Source of the DNA: an uncultured Aquimarina sp.
Lineage (GTDB): Bacteria > Bacteroidota > Bacteroidia > Flavobacteriales > Flavobacteriaceae
Assembly: GCA_947493495.1 (NCBI GenBank)
Contig: CANLRN010000006.1
Coordinates: 1-64,000 of the forward strand
Direction of reading: 5' to 3'
DNA length: 64,000 nt
Shown here one piece after another: positions 54,606 through 63,492 of the stretch. Numbering within the stretch: the stretch's first letter is position 1; the number at the start of each line of letters is the position of its first letter. The position numbers were made by a program, and so were the translations under genes. The notes under the pieces were generated by a model, which worked only from the letters and a program-made list of their open reading frames with translations, ran no database searches and was not told the DNA's origin.

Positions 54606-56114
54606 TTATACTATTTTTTCGGCTATCATTGCTGTCAGCTTATTTGCAATTTTCCTGTCATTAGAAAGCCGTGGTAGTTTATTTTGTCCTCCTAATTTGC
54701 CTATAGATTTCATATATTCTTGAAATCCATTTTTAGGAACAATAGTAATCTTTAGTGTTTTCAGGATTTTTCCTGTAATCAGGTCATCATAATAGGAGTT
54801 TTGTTGTCTAAGTGAATTATCAATCGCTACTGTTAATTTTTCTACATCCGATGGGATTTCTTTAAATTCTATAAACCACTCGTGATATGGTAATTCTGAT
54901 GCTTCTGGACTGATCTGTGGTGCGACGGTAAATTCTTTGATAATAGCTTCAGTAGATTCGGCTCCTTCTTTTATGGCTTGTTCTACTTCTTTTGCAATCA
55001 CATGCTCTCCAAAGGCAGAGATAAAATGTTTGATCCGTCCTGAAACAATAACGCGATACGGTGTTGTACTGGTAAACTGTATAGTATCTCCAATATTATA
55101 TGCCCATAATCCTGCATTGGAAGAAATAAGCATTACATAATTGACACCTACCTCAACTTGGCCAATAGTTAATCTAATAGGGTGTTCTTCAAAAAATGTT
55201 TCAGCTTCTACAAATTCATAAAACATTCCTGAATCTAATTGCAATAACATTCCTTTTTGATGCTGAGTATCCTGAAAAGCAAAAAAACCTTCTGATGCTG
55301 GGTATAATTCTATATGAGCAACTTTCTTACCTATTAATTTCTCAAAAATTGCTTTATAAGGTTCGAAATTAACACCTCCATAAATAAACAATTCAAAATT
55401 CTTATAAATTTGTCCTATAGGTTTTCCTGTCTTTTTTTCTAATTTTTCGAAATACATCTGTATCCAAGGTGGTATCCCACTGATAATGGTCATATCCTCA
55501 TTCAAGGTTTCTTCAACAATTGCATCTACTTTGGCTTCCCAATCATCAATGCAATTGGTTTTCCAACTTGGTAATCTGTTTTTCTGAAGGTATTTCGGCA
55601 CATAATGTGCTACGATTCCTGATAATCTCCCTAAATTAATCCCATTTTTTAGTGTCAGTTCTGGGCTCCCTTGAAGAAAAATCATCTTTCCATCTACAAA
55701 ATCTGTCTTCCCTGTTTCCGCTACATAACATAAAATAGCATTTCGTGCTGCTCTAATATGTGTAGGCATAGAATCGGGTGTTAATGGAATATATTTTACC
55801 CCACTGGTAGTCCCCGATGTTTTTGCAAAATAAATCGGTTTACCTGGCCATAAGACATCTTGTTCACCATCTACAACCCGATCTACATAGGGTCTAATTT
55901 GCTCATAGTCTCTTATTGGAACGTTGGTTACAAAATCCTGATGCGTTTTTATTTGATCAAAATGGTGATCCATGCCAAAGGCTGTATTTCTCGCCTTTTT
56001 TAACAATGTTTGAAACACCTGTTCTTGGGTTTTTATGGGATTATCAGCCCATTTATCTATTTTTTTTCGAATTCGTTTTGCAAAAATCTTTGCTCCAAGT
56101 GATTTAATAGACAT
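54606..56114 (-). CDS. GH3 auxin-responsive-family protein
   Basis: A 502-residue member of the GH3 family, named after plant acyl-acid amido synthetases of the ANL adenylating superfamily. The ATP-binding P-loop is IYFAKTSGTTSGVKYIPLT (about 98-116), followed by IYGGVNFEPY, LYPASEGFFAFQ (about 277-288), LWAYNIGDTIQFTSTTPYRVIVSGR with the adenylation Asp (about 335-359) and the hinge KHFISAFGEHVIAKEVE. These are the three adenylate-forming motifs. Bacterial members have no proven substrate. ATG at 56114, 11 bases after the M23 peptidase, so they are likely cotranscribed. Confidence 0.9.
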   Translation of the reverse strand: MSIKSLGAKIFAKRIRKKIDKWADNPIKTQEQVFQTLLKKARNTAFGMDHHFDQIKTHQDFVTNVPIRDYEQIRPYVDRVVDGEQDVLWPGKPIYFAKTSGTTSGVKYIPLTPDSMPTHIRAARNAILCYVAETGKTDFVDGKMIFLQGSPELTLKNGINLGRLSGIVAHYVPKYLQKNRLPSWKTNCIDDWEAKVDAIVEETLNEDMTIISGIPPWIQMYFEKLEKKTGKPIGQIYKNFELFIYGGVNFEPYKAIFEKLIGKKVAHIELYPASEGFFAFQDTQHQKGMLLQLDSGMFYEFVEAETFFEEHPIRLTIGQVEVGVNYVMLISSNAGLWAYNIGDTIQFTSTTPYRVIVSGRIKHFISAFGEHVIAKEVEQAIKEGAESTEAIIKEFTVAPQISPEASELPYHEWFIEFKEIPSDVEKLTVAIDNSLRQQNSYYDDLITGKILKTLKITIVPKNGFQEYMKSIGKLGGQNKLPRLSNDRKIANKLTAMIAEKIV

Positions 56115-56125
56115 GCTCTAAACTA

Positions 56126-56995
56126 TTATTCAAAATCAATAAATTTTGATGGATCAATAGGGTATCCATCTCTCCATATTTCGAAATGCAAGTGAGGCCC
56201 AGTACTCAGTTCTCCTGTAGAACCTGCAGTTGCTATTACCTCTCCTTCTTTTACTTGTTCTCCTTGTTGTTTGGTTAATGAAGCATTATGCTTGTAGACA
56301 GTTAATAAATTATTGCCATGGTCTAATATCATCACATGTCCTGTTTCTGCCGTCCATTCTGCAAAAATAACCGTTGCTGCTGCTGCTGCTTTTATTGGGG
56401 TGTCTTTAGGTACTGCTATATCTACAGCATAATGTTTTTCATTGACATCATACTGATCAGTAATCTTACCCTTTACTGGTGGGAATAATGAAAAATCTGC
56501 ACTTGATTTCTCACTTTCGAACAGACTGTATTTATCTTCTCTAGAAACTTCTGCTCTTAATTTTATATCTTCTTCAGAAGGGTTAAGATTTACAGTTTCG
56601 GGATTTAATTTTTGTGATTGTATTGCAGAATCAATATCAAATTCTACAGTCTTTACGTCTCCTTTTAGGACTTTACTGATAGAATTAAAATATTCTTGCC
56701 TAATATTAATTACATTTTTTAATGAGTCTGTAGTAGATACTAATTGAGTAGCTTTTAGATTTAAAGACGTTGATGAATATCCCGGGATATATTCTCTAAG
56801 GGGAGTAAAGGCTATCAAAAAAGTAGTAAAGGCTATTAAAATAATACCAGTAATAGTTACTAAAACAAAAACATTAAGCCTAGTAAGCTTAAAGGATATT
56901 CGTTCTTCAAAAGTATCCTCATTAAGAATTACCAAACGATACTTATTTAGTAATTTTTTGGTAATCCTTTTTTGTTCTTTTTTATTCTTAGCCAT
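56126..56995 (-). CDS. M23 family metallopeptidase (LytM domain)
   Basis: A 289-residue inner-membrane-anchored peptidase. The N-terminal 36 residues are basic and cytoplasmic, followed by one helix (about 37-62, VFVLVTITGIILIAFTTFLIAF) and a periplasmic linker. The C-terminal LytM domain has HYAVDIAVP (about 191-199) with the first His and Asp, and the final GPHLHFEIWRDGYPIDP (about 265-281) with the HxH zinc ligand. All zinc ligands seem present, so it may cut peptidoglycan cross-links. ATG at 56995; it is the first gene of a two-gene unit with the GH3-like gene. Confidence 0.9.
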   Translation of the reverse strand: MAKNKKEQKRITKKLLNKYRLVILNEDTFEERISFKLTRLNVFVLVTITGIILIAFTTFLIAFTPLREYIPGYSSTSLNLKATQLVSTTDSLKNVINIRQEYFNSISKVLKGDVKTVEFDIDSAIQSQKLNPETVNLNPSEEDIKLRAEVSREDKYSLFESEKSSADFSLFPPVKGKITDQYDVNEKHYAVDIAVPKDTPIKAAAAATVIFAEWTAETGHVMILDHGNNLLTVYKHNASLTKQQGEQVKEGEVIATAGSTGELSTGPHLHFEIWRDGYPIDPSKFIDFE

Positions 56996-57034
56996 ATAAA
57001 TTAATTACTATCAGAGCAATTAGACATATTAACG

Positions 57035-57042
57035 CAAATATA
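57035..57042 (-). promoter_or_regulatory. -7 box (TATATTTG) for the M23 peptidase gene
   Basis: TATATTTG on the minus strand lies 40 bases before the ATG. The -33 position has TTT rather than TTG. The gap to tatA is shared by two divergent promoters. Confidence 0.45.
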
Positions 57043-57181
57043 CATATTCTCTTTTCGGATAAAAATGCTAAAACTGAGATTAGAACGTTATTTATATATA
57101 AATAGTCTCATGCTTAGTGCTAAAAATTGTCTCAAAAGATGCTTTTAATACTTTAAAAAGACTTTTTTATATAAATCTTTC

Positions 57182-57189
57182 TAACTTTG
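57182..57189 (+). promoter_or_regulatory. -7 box (TAACTTTG) for tatA
   Basis: TAACTTTG fits TAnnTTTG and lies 18 bases before the tatA ATG. The -33 region is T-rich but lacks a clear TTG. Confidence 0.5.
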
Positions 57190-57207
57190 TAAATAAATAT
57201 TGATATC

Positions 57208-57399
57208 ATGACATCATTACATATATTTTTAGGGATAATAGGACCTTGGCAAATAGCATTGATTGTTGCTATAGTTTTACTTTTATTTGGGGGTAAGAAA
57301 ATCCCAGAATTAATGAGAGGTCTAGGCAGTGGTATTAAAGAGTTTAAAGATGCTTCTAAAGAGGATGAAGATCCTAACAAAATAGAAGAGAAAAAATAA
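57208..57399 (+). CDS. tatA: Twin-arginine translocase subunit TatA
   Basis: A 63-residue TatA/TatE-type protein that forms the pore for folded proteins across the inner membrane. The one membrane helix (about 7-27) includes [31 protein letters not shown], with the conserved FGGKKIPEL hinge (27-35) and an amphipathic helix with KEF at 44-46. The tail is acidic. It stands alone on the plus strand between two minus-strand units. TatC and TatB are not in the window. ATG at 57208. Confidence 0.95.
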   Translation: MTSLHIFLGIIGPWQIALIVAIVLLLFGGKKIPELMRGLGSGIKEFKDASKEDEDPNKIEEKK

Positions 57400-57452
57400 A
57401 CGATATTAAACTCGAATTATGTATTAGGAAATGATTTTCTTACTATATATTT

Positions 57453-59579
57453 CTAATCAATTAAAGATAGTTGAACTCTTTTTCGGTCTACATCTACATT
57501 GATCACAGTTACTGTCAGGTGTTGATTTAATTGTACTATAGCATTTACATCGCTAATATATTCATGAGCTAGTTTAGAGATATGAATGAGTCCGCTTTCT
57601 TTGATTCCTATATCTACAAAACATCCAAAATTGGTGATATTATTGACTATTCCTGGCAGCTTCATTCCTGTTTTAAGATCTTGTATAGTTTTTACATTTG
57701 GATCAAATTCAAAAATTGTTGCTTTCTTTCTCGGGTCTACTCCAGGTTTTTCTAATTCTTTTATAATGTCTGTTAATGTAGGTAATCCTACCTCTTGAGT
57801 GATATAGTTTTGTAAGGTAATCTTACGTATTGTTGTTTTATCACCTATTAGTTTTTGTATAGGAACTCCAGCTTCTTTAGCCATTTTGGATACTAATTGA
57901 TATCGTTCTGGGTGTACTGCAGAATTGTCCAAAGGATTTTCTGGATCTGTTATTCTAAGAAATGCTGCTGCTTGTTCAAAAGCTTTACCTCCCAATCTAG
58001 GAATTTTTTTTAGCTCTTCTCTAGATCGTAATGCTCCGTTTTCGGATCTGTAATTTACAATGTTTTCTGCCAGCTTCTCACCAATTCCCGATACATAGCT
58101 TAATAAAGGAGCACTAGCTGTATTTACATTAATACCCACACTATTTACACAGCTCATTACCACTGTATCCAGTTCGTTTTTAAGTTTCGTCTGATCTACA
58201 TCATGCTGATATTGACCCACACCTATGGATTTAGGATCAATCTTTACTAATTCTGCCAATGGATCGGCCAATCTTCTACCTATGGATACCGCTCCACGAA
58301 CAGTAACATCATAATTAGGAAACTCTGCTCTTGCGATCTTAGAAGCCGAATATACAGATGCGCCGCTTTCATTGACCATAAATACCTGGATCGTATTTTC
58401 AAAAGGGATTTTTTTGATAAAGGATTCTGTCTCTCTGGCTGCTGTACCATTACCGATTGCTATCGCTTCTATTTTATAGGCATTTACCAATGATTTGATC
58501 TTTTTTATCGCATTGGTAGTTTCTCTTTGTGGAGGATGTGGATAGATATTTTCGTTATGCAATAAACCTCCTTGCTTATCAAGACACACTACTTTACATC
58601 CTGATTTAAAACCTGGATCTAATGCCAGAATTCGTTTTTGACCTAATGGAGCTGCTAGTAATAACTGTTTTAGATTTTGAGCAAAAACAATAATTGCTTT
58701 ATCATCTGCTTTCTGTCTAGCCTGATTCAAAACTTCTGTAGCAATTGCTGGAGCTAATAATCTTTTATAGGCATCAGCAATTGCTATAAATAATTGATCT
58801 GTACAGGCTTCGTTATTGGATCGGATTATGATATCATCTATGATTTCCAGGGCATCATTTTCTGGAACTGTAACCTTTACACGAACTATCTTTTCATTCT
58901 CTGCTCTAAGAATAGCCAATAATCGATGAGAAGGGCATTTATGTAAGGGCTCTTCCCATTCGAAATACTGTTGGTATTTCTGTGCTGCTGCTTCGTCTTT
59001 TTTGGTCTTAATTACAGTAGAGGATATTGTGGCTTTTCTTTGATAGAGTCTACGTAATCTATTGCGAATTTTTTCATTCTCATTGATCCACTCAGCAATA
59101 ATATCTCTAGCGCCCTGTAATGCCAGTTCTTCGTTAGTAATTGTATCAGTAAGATATTGAGAAGCTATAAACTGAATCTCCTCTTCTCGTTGCTGCATCA
59201 AAATCTTTGCTAGAGGTTCTAATCCTTCTTCTCTTGCCACCGTAGCTCTGGTTTTTCTTTTTTTCTTATACGGTAAGTATAGGTCTTCTACCTCCGAGAG
59301 TGTTTGGGCAGTTTCTATTCTTTTTTGTAGTTCTGGTGTTAATGCTTCTTGTTCTTTAATAGCAGTTAGTACACCTTCTTTTCTTTTTTGTAAGGCTTCA
59401 AAGGCTGTTTTATGCTTTACAATTTCTCCTATGGCTACCTCATCCAGATTTCCTGTCATTTCTTTTCGATATCTAGAGATAAAAGGTATGGTGCCACCAT
59501 CGTTTAGCAATTCGATGGTTTTAGTGATTTGTTTTTCTGAAATCGAAAGTTGTTTTGCGATAAAAGAAACAATATTCAT
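57453..59579 (-). CDS. tex: Tex-family transcription accessory protein with S1 RNA-binding domain
   Basis: A 708-residue nucleic-acid-binding protein of the Tex/Spt6-like family. The N-terminal helical part has PFISRYRKEMTG (about 33-44), then LYLPYKKKRKTRATVAREEGLEPLA. A YqgF-like RNase H fold begins at ILALDPGFKSGCKVVCLD, followed by the helix-hairpin-helix (LSYVSGIGEKLAENIVNYR and LKKIPRLGGKAFEQAAAFLRI) and the C-terminal S1 domain (GMKLPGIVNNITNFGCFVDIG... HISKL, about 635-705). Full length and ATG at 59579. It probably binds RNA and transcription complexes. Confidence 0.95.
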   Translation of the reverse strand: MNIVSFIAKQLSISEKQITKTIELLNDGGTIPFISRYRKEMTGNLDEVAIGEIVKHKTAFEALQKRKEGVLTAIKEQEALTPELQKRIETAQTLSEVEDLYLPYKKKRKTRATVAREEGLEPLAKILMQQREEEIQFIASQYLTDTITNEELALQGARDIIAEWINENEKIRNRLRRLYQRKATISSTVIKTKKDEAAAQKYQQYFEWEEPLHKCPSHRLLAILRAENEKIVRVKVTVPENDALEIIDDIIIRSNNEACTDQLFIAIADAYKRLLAPAIATEVLNQARQKADDKAIIVFAQNLKQLLLAAPLGQKRILALDPGFKSGCKVVCLDKQGGLLHNENIYPHPPQRETTNAIKKIKSLVNAYKIEAIAIGNGTAARETESFIKKIPFENTIQVFMVNESGASVYSASKIARAEFPNYDVTVRGAVSIGRRLADPLAELVKIDPKSIGVGQYQHDVDQTKLKNELDTVVMSCVNSVGINVNTASAPLLSYVSGIGEKLAENIVNYRSENGALRSREELKKIPRLGGKAFEQAAAFLRITDPENPLDNSAVHPERYQLVSKMAKEAGVPIQKLIGDKTTIRKITLQNYITQEVGLPTLTDIIKELEKPGVDPRKKATIFEFDPNVKTIQDLKTGMKLPGIVNNITNFGCFVDIGIKESGLIHISKLAHEYISDVNAIVQLNQHLTVTVINVDVDRKRVQLSLID

Positions 59580-60066
59580 GAGTTCTAGTTTTTTGAATTG
59601 CTAAAATATATAAAAAAATGAGCTCCTCCCTTCATTGCAATTCTTTCTTTCCGTCTTACATCATAGGCTGAATTTTTAACCCACTTTATGCAATAGAAAA
59701 TTTATTACATCTTGTAGCTACCGCAAATACTAACGCTACACTGCATTTTTTAATTTCACCATAGCGGCGCTATGCAAAAATTAAGAAAACACTAGTATTT
59801 CTTGCATCTACAAGCTTCTTGACAACCTTCTATTGCATAAAGCGGGTTTAATTTTATTAGTGAAACTCTGATTTGAAAAGTTGCGCAGCAATGCCTTCAA
59901 ATTAAATAGTTGAACTAATCCCGCTGTTTGCTGAACCCATTTCAGTATCAAGCGCGATCTCAGGTCTAACACCTCTATGCCTGTCTAATTGATGTCAGGT
60001 AGACTTGCTTCGGAATCTTAAAAATTATTTTCAGTTGAATGCCTTGTGAACTTACTCTAAGGTAGT
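59580..60066. other. Intergenic stretch with foldback element and decayed DNA
   Basis: The 487 bases between tex and the DUF4837 gene hold the 167-base foldback element (59680-59846) and, from about 59860 to 60050, a less AT-rich segment. On the minus strand that segment has one open stretch of about 45 codons with no start and no recognised domain. It may be a remnant of a mobile element, but this cannot be shown here. No terminator is clear. Confidence 0.4.
59680..59846. mobile_element. 167-bp foldback element, copy 2
   Basis: Near-identical to the element at 8129-8295, with the same length, in the same orientation and about six differences. It begins CCCACTTTATGCAATAGAA, with one change from copy 1 in the terminal repeat, and ends ...TTCTATTGCATAAAGCGGG. 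The 5-base target TTTAA is duplicated at 59675-59679 and 59847-59851. It lies 100 bases upstream of the tex start. Two copies with different target duplications in one window indicate a mobile, probably genome-wide family. Confidence 0.85.
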
Positions 60067-61050
60067 TTATTCAAACTTTATTGTTTTTATAATTGCTTCC
60101 AGCTCGAAAATATGATCTCTTTTTCTTACGGATGGGGCTAGTACAAAACCTTCGATTACCAATTGTCTATTGTTAGGAGCATCATCAATTATATAGTTAA
60201 CAAACGGACCAGCCATAAAACGATCTTTAATTTCCCAGGTGCCTTTGGTTTCGAATGCTGGTTTATTACCTACTATTGTTTCATAGAAATAGGGAGCATA
60301 ATCTTTTTCGGTTATGAATTTACCAGAATTGGTAGGGATCTTTAGAACACCCATAGAATCTCTAACTTTAATAATATGAGCTACTGTATTAGAGTCCTTG
60401 AGGATTGTATTGGATGGCAGCTCATAGATCATCAAATTTGTATCTCCATTCTTAATATCCTTGCGTAACCAGAAGAACTTATCTTCTTCTTTGGCAATGC
60501 GATATGCAGATGGGATTTTCAATGTAATTCCCATTTTTTCTTTTAGCTGAGGGATGTATTCTAATGATTTACTAATTTTATATTGTTTTTCTTTGATTTC
60601 GGTCTTTTTTAGATTTAGAATTATCGTTTCATACTGCTTTTTGATGAGTCCAATAAGAGCATCATCAGTATCTGCAGTAATTACATACCCTAATTGTGGC
60701 GTTGCAAACTTATTGGTGGCTTTGTATACACCTGTTTGGTCTCCTTTATCAATTTTGAGAAATGTGCGATATCGCTTAGTAAGTCCTGTAAAGCCATCTG
60801 GGGCTATTTGCCTCATAGAGAACAGTGGTTCTTCTTGTGGTAATCCAGGCACTTCTGCTCCAAAATATTTGCGTATGCTATCTCCTACTTGGCCTTGCCA
60901 TAGATCACTATCAATTACAACAGATAATTCATTGATTTTACCTATCGATTGTGCTAGTGAACCGTTAATTTTTTGTGAAGTTTCTTTTTTGGTTTCTGTA
61001 CAACTTATTATACAGCATACACAGATAATGGCAAAAGCTAATTTTTTCAT
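60067..61050 (-). CDS. DUF4837 family lipoprotein
   Basis: About 327 residues from the ATG at 61050, which gives MKKLAFAIICVCCIISCTET, a lipoprotein signal with Cys17. The frame opens 11 codons earlier at a TTG, but that lies inside a promoter box. The mature part has GKINELSVVIDSDLWQGQVGDSIRKYFG (about 36-63) and LPQEEPLFSMRQIAP, the hallmarks I recall for DUF4837. Function unknown. In other flavobacteria it lies next to a LysM transglycosylase, as here. Confidence 0.85.
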   Translation of the reverse strand: MKKLAFAIICVCCIISCTETKKETSQKINGSLAQSIGKINELSVVIDSDLWQGQVGDSIRKYFGAEVPGLPQEEPLFSMRQIAPDGFTGLTKRYRTFLKIDKGDQTGVYKATNKFATPQLGYVITADTDDALIGLIKKQYETIILNLKKTEIKEKQYKISKSLEYIPQLKEKMGITLKIPSAYRIAKEEDKFFWLRKDIKNGDTNLMIYELPSNTILKDSNTVAHIIKVRDSMGVLKIPTNSGKFITEKDYAPYFYETIVGNKPAFETKGTWEIKDRFMAGPFVNYIIDDAPNNRQLVIEGFVLAPSVRKRDHIFELEAIIKTIKFE

Positions 61051-61080
61051 ACTACAAATATAATTGGGATGTGATAATAT

Positions 61081-61088
61081 CAAAAATA
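61081..61088 (-). promoter_or_regulatory. -7 box (TATTTTTG) for the DUF4837 gene
   Basis: TATTTTTG on the minus strand lies 30 bases before the ATG at 61050. A second match, TATATTTG at 61055-61062, is only 4 bases from the ATG and is therefore less likely. No TTG at -33. Confidence 0.4.
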
Positions 61089-61174
61089 ATACTATCCATA
61101 TAATGGATATACTTCTTGGATATTATCATAAACTGTTCCAAATGTTACTTTTCTCATCAAAGAATAGAAGTATA

Positions 61175-61654
61175 TTAATTTAAAAGAGGGTCATCAAGGT
61201 CAAAAGCATTACAACTTTCAGTAGTATTAGTAGATGATCTTATTGCACAGATTGTTCCTTTGGCCTTAAAACTACTTCCATTTTGGACTAGTAATTCATA
61301 GGTAAATATTTTTTGATCAAATAAATCATTTCTCAAATTACTACCAAATACTTGGTCTAAGTGATAGTCATTTGATTCAAAAATTAAAGTATTGTTTGAA
61401 AAAATCTTTAAAGAATTATCCGGGTATGCTGCCAGGCCCGCAATTACAAATGTATCATTTAGACCATCCTCATTCGGTGTAATAACATTAAATGGTGTTA
61501 TTTCTATGTCTTCAGGTAAATTGTTTGTTTCTATGACAAAACTATCTTCTCCACAACAAGAAATAGTGTTACTATCCCCATCATCGCTACAAGCGAATAC
61601 ACAAATTAATAAGAAAACGTTTATAGGTAGGTTAGCCTTTCTAATTAAGATCAA
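61175..61654 (-). CDS. Small lipoprotein with gliding/T9SS-type C-terminal domain
   Basis: A 159-residue predicted lipoprotein. The signal is NVFLLICVFACSDD, with Cys22 as the lipid site. Nearly all the rest is one beta-sandwich-like domain with ITPFNVITPNEDGLNDTFVIAGLAAYPDN (about 52-80) and LKIFSNNTLIFESNDY, which is the pattern of the CHU_C/gliding-motility-associated C-terminal domain. That domain usually ends very large secreted proteins; here it stands alone. The only start is TTG at 61654, overlapping the transglycosylase stop as TTGA, so translation is probably coupled. Confidence 0.75.
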   Translation of the reverse strand: MILIRKANLPINVFLLICVFACSDDGDSNTISCCGEDSFVIETNNLPEDIEITPFNVITPNEDGLNDTFVIAGLAAYPDNSLKIFSNNTLIFESNDYHLDQVFGSNLRNDLFDQKIFTYELLVQNGSSFKAKGTICAIRSSTNTTESCNAFDLDDPLLN

Positions 61655-63279
61655 GGCTTGGATACTTTTAATCTCATTCCCGGTTTGATACCAGAACCAT
61701 TTATATTATTCCAGTTTTTAAGATTTTCGATACTGATCCCTTTAAGTTTTTTAGAAATACTCCATAGTGTATCTCCAGATTTTACAGTATAAATTTGACC
61801 CGTATCTGCTGTAGTAGTCTTTAGTACTTTATCTGTAGTTTTTTTCTTTGATTTTGCTATAATTGGGCTTCTAGGATAGATACTTAATCGTTGTCCTACT
61901 CTTAGATTATTACTTCGCAGGCCATTCCATCGTTTGATTTGACTTACTCGTACTCCATAGCGTCTAGCTATCTTGCCCAAATAATCACCGCTACGTACTC
62001 GATATCTAATTTTATTATTAGCTTCTACAAGCTTAGGCAATGGTTTTTCTCGTTTATTATTTTCTTGCTGTACTTGTGCATAAATTTGATGTTCATTGGC
62101 TACAAATTTACCTACTTGATCTAATGGTAAACGCAGTACATAGTCTTCGTCTTTGACGTATGGAATGATATCTAATTTATAAGATGGATTAAGAAATTGT
62201 AGCTCTTCTATATTCACATTCATATATTCTGATACCTGATCCAAGCTTATCATCTGTTTTACTTTTATGGTATCTGTCTCGAAATATACAAACTCTGGTT
62301 TTTGTGGTGTTAACCCGTGTTCTTCGGCATACTCAAAAATATACATAGTCGCTAAAAATGCAGGTAGATATCCTGCAGTTTCTCGTGGTAGGTTACGCCT
62401 GATATTCCAGTAATTAGTATATCCACCACTACGCCTAATTGCTTTATTTACATTTCCTGGTCCTGAGTTATAAGATGCTAATGCCAAATCCCAGTCTCCG
62501 AATATTTTGTATAAATTTGATAAATACTTACAAGCTGCTTTAGTCGCCATAATGGGATCCATGCGCTCATCAACGTAAGAACTTACCTCTAATCCAAACA
62601 TCTTTCCTGTGCCATACATAAATTGCCATAAGCCCGTGGCTCCGACTCTGGATTTAGCTCTTGGTTTTAATGCCGATTCTACAATTGCCAGATATTTAAT
62701 CTCTAAAGGAATGTTTTGATTGTCTAATTCTTGCTCAAATAAAGGGAAATAGAATTTGCTCAATGCCATCAATCTTTCTAACTGTTCGTGTCTGTTTTTA
62801 AGATAGCTTTTTATAACACTCTCTAATGATGTATTATATTCTATATTAAAAGGTGTACGCGCATTCAGAGCTGCCAGCCTTGCTTTTAATGTATCTGTAG
62901 GCAAATCTATATATTCTACAGGTTGATACTCTAACTCTGTAACTGATTTATAGATGGTGTCATACAGGTTAGAGTTGTATAACTCTTTACGCCATTTAGC
63001 ATCTAATTTAGAAATACTAGGATGGTCTTTTAGGTTGTATACAACACTATCATTTATGGTGCTTGTAGTAAATGTCGCTGTTTTTAATTCGTTGATATTA
63101 TCAACTACCTTTGTTGTGTCTATAATGGCAATTGTATCTTTTTGCGTTGCTAGTTCATTGTTTAGCACTATTTGAGGCTTGTTTTTTAATACTTGAGCTG
63201 TATTGGGTATTGTATCTTGAGCAGCTATTGATACTACACAAAAAAGAAAAGACAAAAAAAGTGAAAAACTAAATTTCAT
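61651..63279 (-). CDS. Lytic transglycosylase with two LysM domains (MltD-like)
   Basis: A 542-residue periplasmic enzyme that cleaves peptidoglycan between MurNAc and GlcNAc. A signal peptide (1-20, ending SIAAQ) is followed by a Thr-rich linker. The SLT domain has IKYLAIVESALKPRAKSRVGATGLWQFM (catalytic Glu near 201), ERMDPIMATKAACKYLSNLY and LALASYNSGPGNVNKAI (about 262-278). Two LysM domains follow: YRVRSGDYLGKIARRYGVRV (about 420) and YTVKSGDTLWSISKKLKGIS (about 493). ATG at 63279. It lies downstream of pgk with a terminator in between. Confidence 0.92.
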   Translation of the reverse strand: MKFSFSLFLSFLFCVVSIAAQDTIPNTAQVLKNKPQIVLNNELATQKDTIAIIDTTKVVDNINELKTATFTTSTINDSVVYNLKDHPSISKLDAKWRKELYNSNLYDTIYKSVTELEYQPVEYIDLPTDTLKARLAALNARTPFNIEYNTSLESVIKSYLKNRHEQLERLMALSKFYFPLFEQELDNQNIPLEIKYLAIVESALKPRAKSRVGATGLWQFMYGTGKMFGLEVSSYVDERMDPIMATKAACKYLSNLYKIFGDWDLALASYNSGPGNVNKAIRRSGGYTNYWNIRRNLPRETAGYLPAFLATMYIFEYAEEHGLTPQKPEFVYFETDTIKVKQMISLDQVSEYMNVNIEELQFLNPSYKLDIIPYVKDEDYVLRLPLDQVGKFVANEHQIYAQVQQENNKREKPLPKLVEANNKIRYRVRSGDYLGKIARRYGVRVSQIKRWNGLRSNNLRVGQRLSIYPRSPIIAKSKKKTTDKVLKTTTADTGQIYTVKSGDTLWSISKKLKGISIENLKNWNNINGSGIKPGMRLKVSKP

Positions 63280-63421
63280 TATTGAAAAAATATTAACTAC
63301 ATGATTAACTAACAGTTATTTTGTTACTAAATTGTATGTGTTTGAATCCAAGGACAATTACACAATTGCTAAAGTCGTACTTTTTTCTAAAAAAAACAAA
63401 AAAGCCTAAAGTTAAAATACA

Positions 63422-63456
63422 AAAAAACCAGTTAAAATAACTGATTTTTTATTTTT
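63422..63456. terminator. Bidirectional intrinsic terminator downstream of pgk
   Basis: CAGTTA at 63429-63434 pairs with TAACTG at 63438-63443 across a 3-base loop. T-runs lie on both sides: A7 on the plus strand at 63421-63427 (T on the minus strand) and T6 plus T6 at 63444-63456. It lies about 45 bases after the pgk stop. Confidence 0.75.
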
Positions 63457-63492
63457 TAACCATTTAACAAGTTTTTTCTTATAAAAAAATTG

